NCBI RefSeq assembly: GCF_027172205.1
Contig: NC_070614.1
Location: forward strand, 33,408,001 to 33,472,000
Length of the DNA: 64,000 bases
Reading direction: 5' to 3'
Source of the DNA: Podarcis raffonei
Lineage: Eukaryota > Chordata > Lepidosauria > Squamata > Lacertidae
The notes under the pieces are model-generated. The model searched no databases and was not told where the DNA came from. It worked only from the letters and a program-made list of their open reading frames with translations. This document shows, one piece after another, positions 33,752-45,100 of the stretch (its first letter is position 1; each line of letters begins with the position of its first letter). The position numbers were made by a program, and so were the translations under genes.

Positions 33752-33872
33752 GTATTGCAATTCAGAAGCTGGCATGTGGTGAGTTCACTGAAGCCTACCA
33801 GCAGCATCAGGATTCAAAGTTTCAGTCCGGACATCTGATCTGGGTTAGCAGATGTGCTACACTCTAGAAGTG
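33752..33872. repeat. 121-bp inverted copy of V2R-D intron 1 sequence
   Basis: Reverse complement of 30340-30460 with about one substitution. It starts GTATTGCAATTCAGAAGCTG. The sequence on either side belongs to the L1-like element only. Confidence 0.9.
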
Positions 33873-34692
33873 TAGGAAGTCCGCCTTCCGCTTTTGTATA
33901 TAGATTGAAGCAAAGACCCTACAAGCTAAAATCTTGAAAGTTTTTGATAAAGGTTTAAATATTCATCGTTTAAAATGCAAACCCCCTTTTGAAGAAGTAG
34001 GGGGAAACTTTGAATTTAGCAAGTTTTAGGAAACTAAAAAACCTCAGCTCTGAGCCTGGGAACGGGCTGCCTTGGACGTTTGTAGAATTACATTAAAAGA
34101 TCTTTGATAGAATGGACTTGACAGTTAAAATACAAAGTTTCTTCCGTTCTCTTCTGCTTTTAAGATGGAGGAAAGTAACTTAAATTGATACAAATGGAGA
34201 CTGTGTCCCTCTAGTGGGAGATTTTTGATACTGTTGCAGGAGTGAGTGCCAGCTGGAAAGATAAGATCCTGAGAAACCAGAGACTGACCTTGAAATACTC
34301 AAAATGTTGCTTACTGAAGCAATTGTGAATTCACCGTTTAAGATAAACTATTTGCTGGAAGAACTCCATAAGAAGGTGAAAGACATGACTCCAAAAAAAT
34401 TTGACAACTGGGAACAGGAAATTCCTAACCACAGACAAGAAATGAGCACCAATGCTGGTTTGTCACAGGAATCTACTTTGGCAGTAGCCGTTGTTTAAGA
34501 ATTTAAAATAACACAAGTGAGATCCTTTGTCCCACAGAAGCAAACTGAGGACTATAAATTGAGGATGCCTATGACTGAATTTGGCAAAAGTCGGATTTTG
34601 AGAACCGGATCCTGGCCTGGAGTGAAGATGGAAAGTTGGAAAGATTTTATTACACAGGGACCTACAGACTGTTGGTCTTTGGAGGGAGTTGA

Positions 34693-34930
34693 AGGTTTGG
34701 GGGCTTTTGGACTTGGAGGCATTTTGAAATATGACTCTAGTTTCAGTTATGGAAATTTGGCTGGACTGCTCAGGTTTGGGGGCTTTTGGACTTGGAGGCA
34801 TTTTGAAATATGACTCTAGTTTCAGTTATGGAAATTTGGCTGGACTGCTCAGGTTTGGGGGCTTTTGGACTTGGAGGCATTTTGAAATATGACTCTAGTT
34901 TCAGTTATGGAAATTTGGCTGGACTGCTCA
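34693..34930 (+). repeat. 79-bp tandem repeat, three copies
   Basis: Unit: GGTTTGGGGGCTTTTGGACT, then GGAGGCATTTTGAAATATGA, then CTCTAGTTTCAGTTATGG and AAATTTGGCTGGACTGCTCA. Three nearly perfect copies occur inside the L1-like element. The period of 79 is not a multiple of three, so it cannot repeat a protein motif in one frame. Confidence 0.95.
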
Positions 34931-35734
34931 GAAGATACGACCATAATATTAGGATGGAATTTCCTTGGGCTCTGTTACTTGGCATTAAGGAACATGAAGA
35001 AAACTTGCAGAAGGGGCCTGGAGCGGACTTAAGAGCCTCGGACAGGACTTTAGGGAATTGACAGAAAGGACTGGCAGTTTCCGAAACCAGGGGGGGAGCT
35101 GAGGGAAGAAGATTGGAAATTTAAAGTTCTTACTAAAGTATACATTAAGTTTAAGGTTTATATGAAACTAACAAAAAATTTCTTTTGAGGGATAGAAAAA
35201 TGGAGGATTGACACTTCATGGATTTAGCAGAAATGTTATCAGAAGTTAAGTACTTATAAGTTTTAGCTTTAAGGTTAAAATAAGGTTAAGAAAATTATGT
35301 TACGTATAATTTAGATTTAAGAGAAAGATGGAAAGGATTTGCTGAAATTACCTAATAGAAGTGGAATACAAGAAGTGAGGTGTGAGGAAGTCGAGGAAAT
35401 AAGTGAATGAAAGAAAGGTTGTGTTCTGAAATGTTTTTTCTTTTTTATTCTTTTTGTATTGTGTTTTTGGTTTGTTTTATTTTTGTTGTGTTTTTACTCT
35501 TTTTGTTGCTAAAAGCAATAAAGATTTTTTTTTTTTTAAAATAGAAACTGTTCTTAACCTGAAGCACCACTTTAGCTAATGGGGCCTCCCGCTGCTGCCG
35601 TGCTGCCACGCGCAATTTCTGTTCTCATCCTGAAGCAAAGTTCTTAACCCGAGGTAATGTTTCTGGGTTAGCGGAGTCTGTAACCTGAAGCGTATGTAAC
35701 CTGAAGCGTATGTAATCCAAGGTTCCACTGTACA

Positions 35735-35870
35735 GGCTACATTGATCAGTTGGTGTAAGAGGATGTCAGTATCATTGCCCCTCTGCCTCTACGTATTAAT
35801 TCATGTTCCCTCCCTATTTCATTTAATTTGCAGCCATGCCAACTTTTTTACCTTTCATATACTTATAATA
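35735..35870 (-). other. Third copy of V2R-D 5' flank
   Basis: GGCTACATTGATCAGTTGGT, AGAGGATGTCAGTATCATTG and CTCCCTATTTCATTTAATTT align with the flank at 32140-32250 and, more weakly, 31800-31880. So the flank of V2R-D is present three times. The MITE and L1-like element separate this copy from the others. Confidence 0.55.
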
Positions 35871-36565
35871 ATAATAAACTTTTATTTATATTCTGCCCTC
35901 CTTGGCCGAAGTCGGGCTCAGGGATGCTAACATCAGATATAGAACAATGGTATAAAATCAAACAATAATTCAATTACCACCTAAAAACGTGTCAAAATCA
36001 AATTAAAGTCTAATTAGATGGATTTCCGCAGGGTTAGGGTTGGGAACAGTAAGTGCTCATCAGCCCAACTGTTTACGCTGATCTTATATGGGCCTGTGAA
36101 AATGCTGGGAGGCCTCTTTCATATTAGTTCTTATACAAAAAAGAAAAGGGGAGTCAGGCTGAGCCCCGACCTGACCTGGTGGAACAACTCCATCTTGCAA
36201 TCCCTGCGGAAAGATGTCAAATCCCGCAGGGCCCTGATCTCTTGTGGCAGAGCGTTCCACCAGGCCAGGGCCAAGGCCGAAAATTGCTCAAGCTCAAGAC
36301 CATGAGCTTGACCTAGTTGATGAGACAAAAAAAATCCCTTCCAGTTCTGTAACTCTGGACATTTCCCAGTCAGATGGGTTTCATTTCTCAGGGGGGCTGA
36401 GGCAACATAGGGTTTCATAAGCTTAGAGAGCACAGAAGAACTTAGGAAGCCTACTTTATACTGGGTCAGCATATTGACCCATCTGTTACAGTATTGTCTA
36501 CACTGAGAGGCAGTAACTGTCCAGGATTTCAGACTGGGTAAATGCCCAGCCCTATTTGAAGATGT
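35871..36565. mobile_element. Composite of old LINE-derived repeats
   Basis: On the minus strand 36131-36472 contains ALAWWNALPQEIRALRDLTS, the end of a LINE reverse transcriptase, and its non-coding tail (TATATTCTGCCCTCCTTGGC region, AATAATAATAA at 35866). On the plus strand 36460-36560 holds CAGTATTGTCTACACTGAGA and CCCAGCCCTATTTGAAGATG, a second common reptile repeat. Confidence 0.65.
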
Positions 36566-36569
36566 CAGT

Positions 36570-37202
36570 GATTGAATGATGGGGCTTTTGCATGGAAAGC
36601 AGATTGTGCTGGTCCCGGGGGGAGGTTACCGTGGGGTGAGGTCCAGGACCTGAGTCGAGGATCGGCAGACAGTCCTCCACGGGTGAAGTGGGGTCCAGAG
36701 CGAGGAGCTGGGCAAGGACAGGAACTCTGGGGGGAACAGGACTGGGTGCTGGCCGAAACAGCTCTTCAATGACGTTGCTCCCGCAACCTGGGACCGGGCT
36801 GACTGGCCTTTATCTTCTCTGAGTCCAGGGGCGGTCCCGGCCCCCAGGAGACCCACCTCTCCTGGCCTTAAGGTGAGCACTCCTCCTGGGAGAAACCAGT
36901 TCCCTCCACCTCTCTGCCCTGAGCCTCTGCAGCTCAGGAGAGGCTGGAGGGTTACTGGACCCAGGGGGAGACTCACCTTCCCCTGACAGGGCTGGGAGAG
37001 GTGCACCTGTAGGCACTGTGTCCTCAACCCCCTCCGGAGCCAGAGTGGATTCACCTGGTGCCTCCTCCTGAGGATCCGGCACAGGTGCAGGCGCTTCAGA
37101 ATCAAGGCCCTGCCCCAGTTCAGCCGGCCCTGGAGGCGGGGACTCCTGTGCAGGCTGGGATTCCTCCGGTTCAGCCTCTGAATTGGATTCCCAGGGCATC
37201 AC
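36570..37202 (-). other. GC-rich Pro/Glu-rich open frame, probably repeat-derived
   Basis: A 130-residue frame at 36810-37202 starts MMPWESNSEAEPEESQPAQE, is Pro/Glu-rich, and ends in a basic stretch (LQRLRAERWRELVSPRRSAH). Its GC content is much higher than its surroundings. There are no introns or recognised domain. The composition recalls ORF ends of retroelements, but the family is not assigned. Treated as a possible fossil. Confidence 0.35.
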
Positions 37203-37292
37203 ACAGATGCTCTATCCCTGAGTACTTCCACTCAACTATGGCTGTACATGAACTGACACCTTTATAATAGCAAGACCCTACTTGGAAAAATA

Positions 37293-37654
37293 GGGATGCG
37301 GGTGGCGCTGTGGTCTAAACCACTGAGCCTAGGTCTTGATGATCAGAAGGTTGGTGGTTTGAATCCCCGTGATGGGGTGAGCTCCCGTTCTTCGGTCCCA
37401 GCTCCTGCCCACTTAGCAGTTCGAAAGCACGTCAAAGTGCAAGTAGATAAATAGGTACCACTCTGGCGGGAAGGTAAACAGTGTTTCTGTGCACTGCTCT
37501 GGTTCACTAGAAGCAGCTTAGTCATACTGGCTAAATGACCCGGAAGCTGTCTGTGGACAAACGTCGGCTCCCTTTGCCTATAGAGCGAGATGAGTGCCGC
37601 AACCCCAGAGTCATCCGCAACTGGCCCTAACGGTTGGGGTACCTTTACCTTTAC
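37293..37654 (+). mobile_element. tRNA-derived SINE (Sauria-SINE type), full length
   Basis: Head GGGATGCGGGTGGCGCTGTG with B-box-like GGTTTGAATCCCC, body with AGCACGTCAAAGTGCAAGTA, tail ACCTTTACCTTTA. Flanked by ACTTGGAAA on both sides. Confidence 0.92.
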
Positions 37655-38007
37655 TTGGAAATATAACAACCTTTCCTCAATCCTGAATCACACAAATTTC
37701 TTGAATCACACGAAATCATCTCATAATGTGTGATGCATAGAATTGATGAGAAGATAGGGTGGGTTGTTTTGGTTTTTGTAAGCATCAAGGAGAAGTTCTG
37801 AAAATTTCCCTGTGCATTGCACAAGGATACAGCTAATCACTAAAATCCTATATTTATTACAGTCACTAATATATTAAAATACCAAACCAAACATTGCAGC
37901 AGCTGCCACTTTTACACTGAAGCATAAAGCAGTCCATGAATGGGAATTGAATTTTGTGTATCTCATGTTGTGACATCTCAGGTTTACCTACCCTTCAAAA
38001 TATCTAC

Positions 38008-38262
38008 CTGTTGAATCTGGTATGAGTTTGTAAAAGTGATCAGGGTGAAGGAGAGCTCTTTGTTCTTTTACCCCAAAAATTGTTCTGGGTGTCATACTTG
38101 TAGGAAGAAGATTCAGTGATGCATTACAAGTTACCTGAATATTGTAGAAGTTGCCATAGTAGTGGAACCCAAAGTGATATTAAGTAGGGTTGTGGGATTT
38201 TTATTGTTCCCCTCTGCAGCAACTACCAAAGCCAGAAGCTCTTGGAACATTTCAGCACCACA
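38008..38262 (-). pseudogene. V2R-E fossil exon 2
   Basis: The acceptor CTGCAG|TGTGGTGC and donor CAACAG|GTAGAT are both still recognisable, but the exon is 255 bp instead of 292. Readable parts include FQELLALVVAAEGNNKNPTT and LLNITLGS. The 37-bp shortfall shifts the frame. No other exon of this copy is visible. It is the last minus-strand receptor sequence before the strand switch. Confidence 0.88.
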
Positions 38263-40438
38263 CTGCAATACAAGTTGCACCCTCTCATATAAATATAGTT
38301 TATATAATGTAAACCATTGCTGAAAAAACATTTCCAATGGAGGGTTGGATACAGTGGAACTAAAATTTGTGCAAAATACAATCAGTGAAATCAGATTTTT
38401 TTAAAGCCTGGAATTAAAAAGATCTTCACCTGGTGCCAAAAACAGTTTGAAATATGATTTTTAATTATACTGATTGTGAATTATATGAAGTCTCTTTAGA
38501 AGGTCGGTGTGTTTTCACTGAGAATATAATCTCCCCCTAATACCCAACCAATGGTTTTCACTTAACTGAAGTCACATGAAGCAGGACCTCTGAGCAGGAA
38601 ATTAAAATTTGGGAACTCACATATGGAATAAAGTGAAATTTCAGCTAACCTGATCCCAAACCATTAAGGGCTTCACAGGTTGAAAACATCAATTTAAAAA
38701 GACTGGGAGTCATCACATCTGAAAGAAGTGAAGAAGTATGGCTGAAATCAAGTGGCATGCCCCATCTGTTCATTTTGCTTACTGTGGTGCACAATTCAAA
38801 TATTTGTTGACCCAATGAATGCTTAATTTTGATTTTATTTTCATAGGTCTATTAAAATATCATTTGAATTGTATAAGTATAAGAGTTGATGCATCTGTGT
38901 TTTTCTATTTTTGTTGTGGTTCCCATGTCTGTTACTGATAGTCAGTAGATAGATGTTAGATAGAACTAACTGTTCTTTCTGAAACAGTTTATAGGCAGCC
39001 CTATGTGCAACATATTATAATAGTTAAAATGTGACTGAACCACAGCATGGGTAACTGTGGCCAAGTCATAGCTTAGGACATGGGTACCTGAGTACCTGAA
39101 TAACAATCTTTTATTTCATACACAAACATATTCCTGCCAAAGTTTCTTCCCCTGTGATTGTGATGCTCCCATGGCAGCAATTCTTTTCTGGAAGACACAT
39201 CAACCCTATATAATAAATAAAGAAAAATATATAAATAAAGCTTATAAAAAATGATACCAATTTCAAATTGCCAATATAATTTTAGTCAACCACTCCAAAC
39301 AATAAGCCAGGAGCAAATAGCCAGATCATAGCCACTGAGAAGAAAATCCTGGTCTCAAAATTGTTTAAGGAATGAAACTGCATTGAGAGAGGAAAAAACC
39401 CATTGGAATTGACTTAATTTCATATATTAAAAGGCACTGCTTATTATTTCACAGCACTCCCCCAAACACATATTTTGTATATGCAGTCAATTTGCTATGG
39501 CTGCTGGCTGCCAAGAACAAGAAACAGAGGTATGTATTTACTGTATTACAACTGTCATTCTCAAAATTACATGCTTCCTTCCTTCCCCTCATTGCATTTC
39601 CAGGGAGCTCTGACAAGATCAACAATAACAATTGTTTGGAATATATTATATAAACTCCATATACAGTTCAGAATTGAATCAAGAAATAATCAGGTCTTTG
39701 TCCGCATTTCATATGGGAGTATATTATCTCCAGTTAATTTCACAACCTTCTATAGAGTAAACATATGTATATTTCAACACCCATGCACAGCTCAGTTCAC
39801 CATGGTTTTTAGATTTATTACTGTGAGGAGTGAAAAAATGTACCTCATAAAAGAGGCATTGGATTGTGCACAGACAGAGACAAAGAGAGAGAGAGGGAGG
39901 GAGGGAGGGAGGAAAGAGAGAGCGGGAAGAAGGGGCTGCTACTGCAAAATCCATCTTAGATAAATATTTCATAATGAAACTCATATATGCCAGGCTCTTG
40001 CTTCTTTCAACATCATAGGCTTCTTCTTCTTCTTTTTCCAGAGAGAATGGAAAAGTCAAGAGAGAACTCTGAACACTTTCCCCATCCTTTCTTCCTTCTT
40101 CCATCCCACCATGTGGAGATAAAGGTGTTGATATCTGTAGATGAACATCTGTCTTTAATACCAGATAAGTAAATACCTGATTCACCTTGAGATGGAAAGC
40201 ACTGGAATATGAAGTTATTTAGATTGGAAAAGAACATACCAGCAGTTTTATGTTGTTCAGACACGTTGCAACAAAAGTAAACTTTTAAAGTGTGACTAAA
40301 ACAGGGGCACTGGTGCAGATATATCTTTATCAGGCAAGCTGCATATTGGTGTTCCAGCAGCACCACAGGCCATTCTCCTAAGGCTAACTCAAAACTGATG
40401 ACAATTGTGAGGACATAAACAGGAGGATCTGAATCTCG
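38263..40438. other. Strand-switch spacer between minus and plus V2R groups
   Basis: It contains an old LINE-like stretch (about 38650-39120, with CCAAACCATTAAGGGCTTCA and TTATAGGCAGCCCTATGTGC) and a purine-rich GA/GGGA run at 39880-39930. The open frames at 39475-40519 have no domain or splice support. Presumably it includes the promoter of V2R-F. Confidence 0.5.
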
Positions 40439-40680
40439 ATGACTACCTTCAACATTCGGATACTGGTTGGAACTTTGTTGCTGCTCACACTGCTGCCTCA
40501 GATTACATGCATGAAACATTTTATTAACTGCACTATTTATGATGATCCACTTCCTTTACCACATCAGTTTTATCAGCCAGGCAATGTGATCATTGGGGCA
40601 ATTGCCTCTCAGGTTTTTTACTTTCACGACAGCCCCACTTTCATAGAGCAGCCTACACAAGCATTGATTGATGAACCAGT
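40439..40680 (+). CDS. V2R-F exon 1
   Basis: [20 protein letters not shown] is the signal peptide; [20 protein letters not shown] follows; it ends DEP-GT|GTAAGG. The first in-frame ATG is used; no better start is visible. Confidence 0.92.
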
Positions 40681-42128
40681 GTAAGGACTTCTTTCTTCTC
40701 TACATTCCTAAAATAAGTATTAGAACTGGGAGTTGAAAATTCACCAATAGATTTCTCAAGTAACAAGGTTTAGTTTTCAGTATGAGATATTAGATGTATA
40801 TTACTTATACATCTTGTGTATATCAAGTTCAGCACCAGGACACTCCATATATTGATGCAATAATTCTGATTTTTACTCTCAGATTATAAAGGTATTTTCA
40901 AAGCACATTCATGGAGTTCTGAGGTCAGCAGATGAAGCCACTTCACACTAGTTTGATGTTTGTTTATTTTACTGTAGATTTATTGACCGGTAGGAACATT
41001 TTCAGTGATAGGCATCAAGTGTGCATAGTGTCAAACAGCAAAAATAATAAATAGAAACAGTCTCATGTTCCCTTGCCTGTCTATTTAGACAGTCATTTGT
41101 GACCTTGTGGTCCCAGATGTGGTAAACTTCTACAATCATCATTCCCTGAAACCATGGCTAATGCTCAAGGTTGGTGAGATTTGTAGTCTAATAATATCTT
41201 CTGAGCTAACAATGGGGATAGCTGTGTTACATATTAGAATTTTTAAAAGGCAAATGACATATCCGTTTTACATTGCATAATTCCTGCTCCCATATACAAT
41301 GACTTTAGTGGGTGCAAAATACAGTTTATTGAGCAGAGCAGTGACCACAAATGGTTTGAGCATTTTGAGCATTCCCTGGAGGAGGGTACATCTTAGAAGT
41401 GTTCAGTTTTTTATCTTAGAAGTATTATCTCTCTCTCTCTGTTATTCATATAGTCCAGGAGAACCTGATAGCCCACTATCAGTTACATTATTTTCAGTCT
41501 ATGATCCTGCATGATTTATGTTGAACCTCCAATTTAAAAGTATGTAGGCGGATGATGACAATGAGCAAAGAGGCACTTTCCCTTGTTTTCTTAATGTGCC
41601 ATTTCTCATTGCAGCTCCATGCCAAAGATGTACCAACACATTCTGGCCTTGGCATTTGCTGTAAAGGAGATAAATAAGAATCCCAAACTCTTGCCAAACA
41701 TAACTCTAGGCTTCCACATTATCAATGGCTATTACATTGCAAAGATGACCTATAAGGCCACCCTGAACCTACTTTGCGCACAGCAAAGGTTTGTCCCCAA
41801 CTTCATCTGTGATTCTCAGAAAGAATTAATAGCTGTCATTGGAGGATATGTGACTGAAGCTTCTGCCATTATGGCCAACATTGTTGCCATCTACAAGATT
41901 CCACAGGTAGGCCATTGTTGTAAATATATGAAAACTCCAAGACACATAATTTTATTTTATTTTTATAAAACAGGTTTATTATTTTCATTTTTCACATCAC
42001 ACATAGAACAGCATAACTTACAACACATATACCATTTCGCTTCCGTATTTTAATGTTGACATTTTATAATGCACAGATTATATTGTCTTGTCTTGTCTTG
42101 TCTTGTCTTATCTTATCTTATCTTATCT

Positions 42129-42159
<31 letters not shown>

Positions 42160-42165
42160 TCTTAT

Positions 42166-42196
<31 letters not shown>

Positions 42197-45100
42197 TATC
42201 TTATCTTATCTTATCTTATCTTATCTTACCTTATCTTATCAAAATTAAATAAACCACCATTCCACCCAAGGTGGCAAAAAACAAATGATAAATGATAAAA
42301 CTAAACAAAAAAACTTTTAATGACCATTCCAATGCAGAGGCAGACTACATAGTGCTCCATTTTATTTCAGCTCACTTATGGATCATTTTCCCCTGCACAT
42401 GGTGACAAAACAGCATTCCCATTTTTGTATCAGATGGTCCCCAATGAAGATTATCAATTCAGAGGAGTACTCCAATTACTTCATCATTTTGGGTGGATGT
42501 GGGTTGGGCTCCTGGCTGTGGATGATGACTATGGAGACAGATTTTTGAAGGCCATAATGCCATTGCTTACCCAAAATAGCATCTGTTATGCATTCATAAT
42601 CAGGCTACCAAAACGAAGTTATGTGGATGAGTATTTAGACTTTATGATATATCAGGTAGATAACTATCGAGTTCTCATGGAAACAAAAGCCAATGCATGT
42701 TTTGTATATGGAGAGCCTCCATCCTGGCAGGATCTAAGAATGCTGCTGTTTTATGTACCTTTTTTCTCATTGCCACCTCTGGGTAAAGTGTGGATTGCAA
42801 CATCGCAATGGGATTTTGAATCACTGTCTGTTCAACAATTGTGGGACATCCAGCATTTCCATGGTGCCTTAACTTTCACAGTTCACTCAAATGAGCCACT
42901 TGGATTCCAGAAATTTGTTCACAGCATAAAGCCTTCTTGGACAATCAGAGATGGTTTCATTCAAAATTTCTGGGAGCAAGCATTTCTCTGTTCATTGAAA
43001 AATTCTAATGTGAATGTGGGGAGCACTAAATTCTGCACTGCTGAGGAGAAGTTGGACAGCCTTCCACATACTTTTTTTGAAATGAAAATGATTGGCCATA
43101 GCTACAATATTTACAATGCTGTATATGCTGTGGGACATGCATTACATGCCATATACAAATCCAAGTTTGGACACAGGAGATTTCAAGAAGGAGGGAGAGT
43201 TGGATTTTTTATGACTAGGCTGTGGATGGTAATCATATTTCAACACTGTTTAAAAAGTGGGTCAGCAAAGGATGCAAATTTATAATAAATTATGTTCCCT
43301 GCATCTGTGGATGGAAATTTTCACCTTTGTTTCCCCTCTGTTTCCTTTACTTTTTCACTCTAGTTGCATCACTCATTAAAGAACATCTTGTTCAACAACA
43401 GTGCTGGAGACAATGTGAGGTTTGATGAAAATAGAGAATTAGTCTCAGGATTTGATCTTACAAATTGGGTGACTTTCTCAAACAACTCTTTTGTTAGAGT
43501 GAAGGTTGGAAGACTGGAACCTCAGGCTCCTCCATGTAAACAACTAACCATTAGTGATGATCTAATTGAGTGGCATAGAAGCTTTAACCAGGTGAGACAT
43601 AGCTTCAGATTTTCAAATATTTGCAATCATTAACTTCGACAAGAGAGACAGTATTGAATCAACTTTTCAGGAATCTGGTGCTTGGGATAAAGGTTGGTCT
43701 CTGATTCATATGTCTGCTGATGGAGAGCTGTCATTCAAAATATAAAAGCTGTCCAAATAACCCAACCATCCAATGGAAGGTTAGAAATCCATTTCCTATT
43801 AGTAGAGAATGGGAATTATAGTCTGGAAAAGGCAATTTGAGAGGAAGAAGCAGGAAGTTCTTGAACCATAACTCCAGCCTTTGTCACCTATCCCGACAAT
43901 ATCCATATGTGCTCCAATAAACTTATAAAGTTTATTATTAATAAGCAATAAAGTTCTGACTAAGGCAGATTCCATTAGAGATTCCATCAGAGAATCCATC
44001 GAAAATATGATCAAATGTAGACTGGAATACAAGGATCTTCTCAGAAGCAAGAAAGCTGAATATATGCAAACCCAGTGGTAGAAATTAGGACTAACAGTAA
44101 TGGAACAGAGAAATACAAATTAAGGAAACTGGTGGACTGGGGTTTAAATGAAGTGAGAACATCACAGTAAGCCATGATTTCTGCCCCTGATTGGGTTATT
44201 TATCCAGTATATTTGGTGAGCATTCTGGGCAATCACATGCACCTGTAGTGTGTAAGGAATTCTCAAACCCCATCTGAATGCCAACCAGTCTCCTGTAATA
44301 AGATAAAGGCCATTATTTCATGCCTGAAATAAAATGAATTTTCTGGAGAAGATATGCTTCCTCCTGAGTCCTATAGGGAATACATGGAAGAGTGGATACT
44401 TATCCTGATGGGCTCATTTACCACCATAAACAACACTGGCCAAATGCCCTCTGGATAGAAAATGAGTATCATTTTCTCAAGTTATAAGAAAAGGGACAGG
44501 AAGAATCCACAACAACCTTTGGCCAGTTAGTTTGTTAGATATCTCCTCAAAGCTATATGCACAGCATCTCCTTCAAAAAATATCAGACTGGTTGCACCCC
44601 GAGGCCCCCGAGCCCTTCCCCAAGTAAATAACTTTACACTGACATGTAATTTTGGTTTAAGTTAATGGGCAAAATTTAGGCCACAACTTTATTGATTACA
44701 GCAAAGTGAGTGGTATTGGCTTAGGCATTGGCAACAGACTATAACTGACTCTTGCTGGTAGTCTGAAAGGGTAAACACCAAACGAGGGAGCAACATCGAT
44801 GAAGATCAGCCAAAGCTCACCTCTGGGTTCCTGTGGTAGTGGCATGGCCCTAGCCCCTCAAGCAGACTTTGGACCAGATGCAGGACCCCCAGATTCCTTT
44901 ACCGGAATACCCTTATTCATGGAGGGGCAGGTGATGGTTCTAAACGCAGCATAAGGGGACTCTATAGTATAGTGTATTTTAAAATGGGGTTTCAGAGTTT
45001 TTAGGGGGTTTTGAATGTTTTATGTAGTTTTTATGTAGTTTTATGTAGTTTTTATGTAGTTTTATGTAGTTTTTCAATTTCATTGTTCTGCATGGAACAA

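Larger units (their letters stand above)
33294..35543 (+). mobile_element. L1-like non-autonomous retroelement, 18-bp target duplication
   Basis: Starts ACTTCCGGGTTGGCGCCATC and ends AGCAATAAAGATT plus poly-T/A. It is flanked by GAAACTGTTATTAACCTG (33276-33293) and GAAACTGTTCTTAACCTG (35544-35561). It contains short open frames, for example MLLTEAIVNSPFKINYLLEE at 34304-34498, which has the charged, helical look of an ORF1 remnant. It has no reverse transcriptase, and holds a 79-bp triplication and the 121-bp segment shared with V2R-D intron 1. Confidence 0.75.
33232..35730. mobile_element. Tigger-like MITE interrupted by an L1-like element
   Basis: The left part (33232-33293, starting CAGTGGTACCTCGGGTTAAG) and right part (35544-35730, ending ...TCCAAGGTTCCACTG) form one MITE with inverted ends and flanking TA. 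The element at 33294-35543 is inserted between them. An uninterrupted copy is at 48030-48271. Confidence 0.82.

Noticed and set aside
37292-37654. tRNA gene candidates at the heads of the SINEs
   Set aside because: The A/B-box-like text belongs to tRNA-derived SINEs; the cloverleaf is not kept and a SINE body follows.
39475-40519. Several 150-170 residue frames in the strand-switch spacer
   Set aside because: They overlap on both strands, are built on purine-rich runs, and have no domain or splice support.
42053-42295. Open frame of repeated SYLIL
   Set aside because: Translation of the pentanucleotide repeat in V2R-F intron 2.
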